From NCBI GenBank assembly GCA_016795025.1, contig JAEUIR010000023.1, positions 1 to 33,216 of the forward strand: 33,216 nucleotides of DNA, written 5' to 3'. Both the position numbers and the translations under genes were made by a program. Source of the stretch: Phycisphaerales bacterium. Lineage in GTDB: Bacteria > Planctomycetota > Phycisphaerae > UBA1845 > Fen-1342. Of this stretch, positions 31,180-33,216 are shown one piece after another (the first letter of the stretch is position 1; every line of letters starts with the position of its first letter). The notes below the pieces were generated by a model. That model was not told where the DNA came from. It made no database searches and saw only the letters and a list, made by a program, of their open reading frames with translations.

Positions 31180-33216
31180 TCAGCATCCTCCATTCAGCAC
31201 GCAGAGCACGAATGGATCGATGTCGAAATTATCAAGCGCGCCGTCTTGATTCGCGTCACCATTGAGCACGCTGCAGCCCGGAAACGCCGCGTTGTATGCG
31301 GCCGGATTCGTGAGCGCCAGCACGAACGGATCGATGTCGAAGTTATCCACGACGCCATCGCAGTTCATGTCGCCCAGCACCGAGCAAACGCGCCGGCCGC
31401 TGTCGCTGTTTGAGAAGCCGCTCGATCCGCAGGCGTTCTCCGCGATCACCCAGTAGAAATACGTCACGCCGGCCGTTCCGGTCGCGTCCGCAAACGGGCT
31501 GCTCGCGGTTGTGCCGATCACGACGGCCGTGCCCGAGTTGTTCACCGTGTTGCGGAATACGTCATAGCTCGTTGCGCCCGCGGACGCAGTCCATGTGACC
31601 GTCGTTTGGGGACATGCCGTGCCGTCGGTTGCCGCGACGCCTGTCGGTGCGGTGGGCGTTGCGATGCGCGACCCGCTATCGCTGTTTGAGAAACCGCTCG
31701 TGCCGCAGCCGTTCGTCGCGCGCACCCAGTAGAAATACACCACGCCTCCTGTGCCGGTCGTGTCGTCAAACGGGCTGGCCGTATCCGTCCCGATCATGGT
31801 GGCCGTTCCGGAGTTGTTCACTGTGTTGCGCCAGATTTCATAGCCCGTCGCGCCACTGCTGGCCGTCCACGAAATGCGCGTGAACGAACAGGACGTGCCA
31901 TCGGTTGCGGAAACACCTGTCGGCGCGACCGGAGACGCGGCGCGGAAGCCGCTATTCGACGTGCTGAATCCGCTGGTGCCGCACACATTCACCGCGCGCA
32001 CCCAGTAGAAATAAGTCGTTCCAGGTGTCGCTGTGGTGTCGCTGAACGGCGATGCGGCTGGCGTGCCGATCTGCGTGGCCGTGCCGGAGTTGTTCGTCGT
32101 GTTGCGATACACCTGATAACTTGTCGCGCCGCTGACCGCGGTCCACGTGACCGTGACCTCGCTGCACGAGGTGCCATCTGTTGCCGAAACACCGCTCGGA
32201 ACGCCCGGCGCGCTCGACCGGAAGCCGCTGTCGCTATTGCTGAATCCGCTGGTGCCGCACGCGCTGACGGCCTTTACCCAGTAAAAATAAGTGACGTTCA
32301 CCGTCGCTGACGCATCGTTGTATGGGCTGGCCGTATCCGTTGCGAGCAGCGCCGCCGTGCCTGAATCATTGCTGGTGTTGCGCCAGATTTCGTAGTTCGT
32401 TGCGCCTGCGACGGCATTCCATGTGACCGTCACGTTCGCACAGACCGTTCCGTCGGTCGCCGCCACGCCGGTCGGCGCTCCGGGCGGTGTCGCAACGAAG
32501 CTCGTTCGCAACGTGTAGTTTCCATCGTCGATGACCGTATTGAAATACGAAACTCGAATCAGCACAGTCTGACCAGCGGCCATCACCGTCGAAACGGCGG
32601 AATCGCGCAGCACACCGGCATCAAGCCCGCCGCACACGTTCGTGTCATCGTTGCATGCGAGCTGATTCGCGGTTGTGCCCGGGCATGATGGATGCAGCGA
32701 AAGGACCGTATCCATCCCGGCGTCCGCGCCCGGTGCATCGTGTGTGCCGCAAGTCGTCGCGGTCAGCGTGCCCGCGCAAGCAGCTGTGTAGCTGTACCAA
32801 ACATCCTTATTGGTCGTGGACGTTCCGCAACCTGCCGATCCGTCATTCGTGGCACTCGTCAAATTGCCGGTGAAAACGCCATCGCCGATCGGCGTGGCCG
32901 AGCCGCAGTTGTCGTTTGTGGGAGCCGTAGGCGTGAAGATGATGTTCAGCGTGAATGTGCCGACCGCGCCGTTGTAACCGGAAACTCGAATCTTGTACGT
33001 CGTTCCACCGGTCACATTCAGGCTGAGACAGGTGTTGGTGCCGCCGCATGGTGATCCTGCGCAATCGTCGTTACACGCAAGTTCGTTGGCCGTGGTTCCG
33101 GTGCATGCGGAATGGACGGAAACGACTGTGTCATAAGCCGACGTGCAGGTGTCGATCGCAAGAACTCCTTGCGACGGTGCTGTGTACGTATACCAAACGT
33201 CCGCGGTAGTCGTTGA
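31180..33216 (-). CDS. Large secreted protein with four FN3 repeats and dockerin-like tail (5' partial)
   Basis: The frame is open to the right edge of the window, so the start and signal peptide lie outside. In translated order: two related blocks of the PPC-like type (DVWYTYTAPSQGVLAIDTC ... and DVWYSYTAACAGTLTATTC, each with ACNDD), then four fibronectin type III repeats of 92 residues (each with ATDGT-x-C, TW-x-A-x-x-GAT-x-Y, YFYWV-x-A, CG-x-SGFS), then GDMNCDGVVDNFDIDPF and GDANQDGALDNFDIDPF dockerin-like loops, ending NGGC. These loops are calcium-binding-like, as on many planctomycete exported proteins. The visible 678 residues have no catalytic motif. It is probably a surface or extracellular adhesive or scaffold protein. 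Confidence 0.87.
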   Translation of the reverse strand, partial: STTTADVWYTYTAPSQGVLAIDTCTSAYDTVVSVHSACTGTTANELACNDDCAGSPCGGTNTCLSLNVTGGTTYKIRVSGYNGAVGTFTLNIIFTPTAPTNDNCGSATPIGDGVFTGNLTSATNDGSAGCGTSTTNKDVWYSYTAACAGTLTATTCGTHDAPGADAGMDTVLSLHPSCPGTTANQLACNDDTNVCGGLDAGVLRDSAVSTVMAAGQTVLIRVSYFNTVIDDGNYTLRTSFVATPPGAPTGVAATDGTVCANVTVTWNAVAGATNYEIWRNTSNDSGTAALLATDTASPYNDASATVNVTYFYWVKAVSACGTSGFSNSDSGFRSSAPGVPSGVSATDGTSCSEVTVTWTAVSGATSYQVYRNTTNNSGTATQIGTPAASPFSDTTATPGTTYFYWVRAVNVCGTSGFSTSNSGFRAASPVAPTGVSATDGTSCSFTRISWTASSGATGYEIWRNTVNNSGTATMIGTDTASPFDDTTGTGGVVYFYWVRATNGCGTSGFSNSDSGSRIATPTAPTGVAATDGTACPQTTVTWTASAGATSYDVFRNTVNNSGTAVVIGTTASSPFADATGTAGVTYFYWVIAENACGSSGFSNSDSGRRVCSVLGDMNCDGVVDNFDIDPFVLALTNPAAYNAAFPGCSVLNGDANQDGALDNFDIDPFVLCVLNGGC
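31388..32490 (-). repeat. Four tandem FN3-encoding repeats with an exact 276-bp period
   Basis: The same GTTGCCG-type landmark (start of the ATDGT block) occurs at about 31628, 31904, 32180 and 32456, each exactly 276 bp apart, so each unit is 92 codons. Similarity runs through the whole unit, including silent positions, which points to recent duplication or gene conversion. Confidence 0.8.

Noticed and set aside
1-33216. tRNA, rRNA or CRISPR features
   Set aside because: I looked for T-loop (GTTCGAATC-type) sequences with matching acceptor stems and for regularly spaced short direct repeats; the few TCGAATC matches lie in coding DNA or lack arms, and the only regular repeat is the FN3 array.

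Overview
The window looks like a piece of a Planctomycetota chromosome (Phycisphaerae or a related lineage is my best guess). This rests on secreted proteins that end in paired dockerin-like loops (pattern D-x-N-x-DG-x-x-x-NFDID-x-F), six-cysteine GACCF-type repeats, a prepilin with an exact H-X9-DG motif, high G+C, and many unrecognised secreted or membrane proteins. No rRNA, tRNA, CRISPR array, phage or transposase gene was found.

Layout, left to right. 1-1250: end of an unknown membrane protein and a PTP-type phosphatase. 1257-3778: a large secreted Cys-rich/dockerin-like protein (minus), separated from the phosphatase by a strong hairpin. 3875-6268: TruB (minus) and, divergent from it, a membrane-anchored coiled-coil protein whose C-terminus resembles a BRCT domain, with a good promoter upstream and a clear intrinsic terminator downstream. 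6605-9980: a DEAD-box helicase and an exported unknown protein (both minus). 10185-10304: a 120-bp nested palindromic element with MITE-like ends. 10301-13079: a minus-strand cluster of a DnaJ/CbpA co-chaperone, a small membrane protein and a B12-binding-type radical SAM protein. 13311-17273: a minus-strand series of H-X9-DG prepilin, cysteine desulfurase, RsmE and a cysteine-less redoxin with a helical tail. 17485-19554: a one-domain asparaginase homologue and an exported unknown protein. 19785-23657: a minus-strand group of a small membrane protein, an exported protein, PilB/GspE and PilT. 23781-26279: an ABC exporter (ATPase plus 12-TM-type permease). 26297-30794: a bacterial NHEJ locus with two overlapping Ku genes divergent from a three-domain LigD. 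30795-33216: a decayed dockerin remnant, then the 3' end of a large secreted protein with four FN3 repeats of exactly 276 bp and a dockerin-like tail.

The most coherent functional unit is the NHEJ locus: two different Ku proteins, which may form a heterodimer, would bring broken ends to a single polypeptide carrying phosphoesterase, ligase and polymerase activities. All three genes appear to use GTG or TTG starts. PilB and PilT together with the H-X9-DG prepilin point to type IV pilus or type II secretion machinery. The items most worth following up are the BRCT-like membrane protein, the palindromic element that touches the radical SAM stop codon, the dual-Ku locus, and the DnaJ/membrane/radical-SAM cluster.
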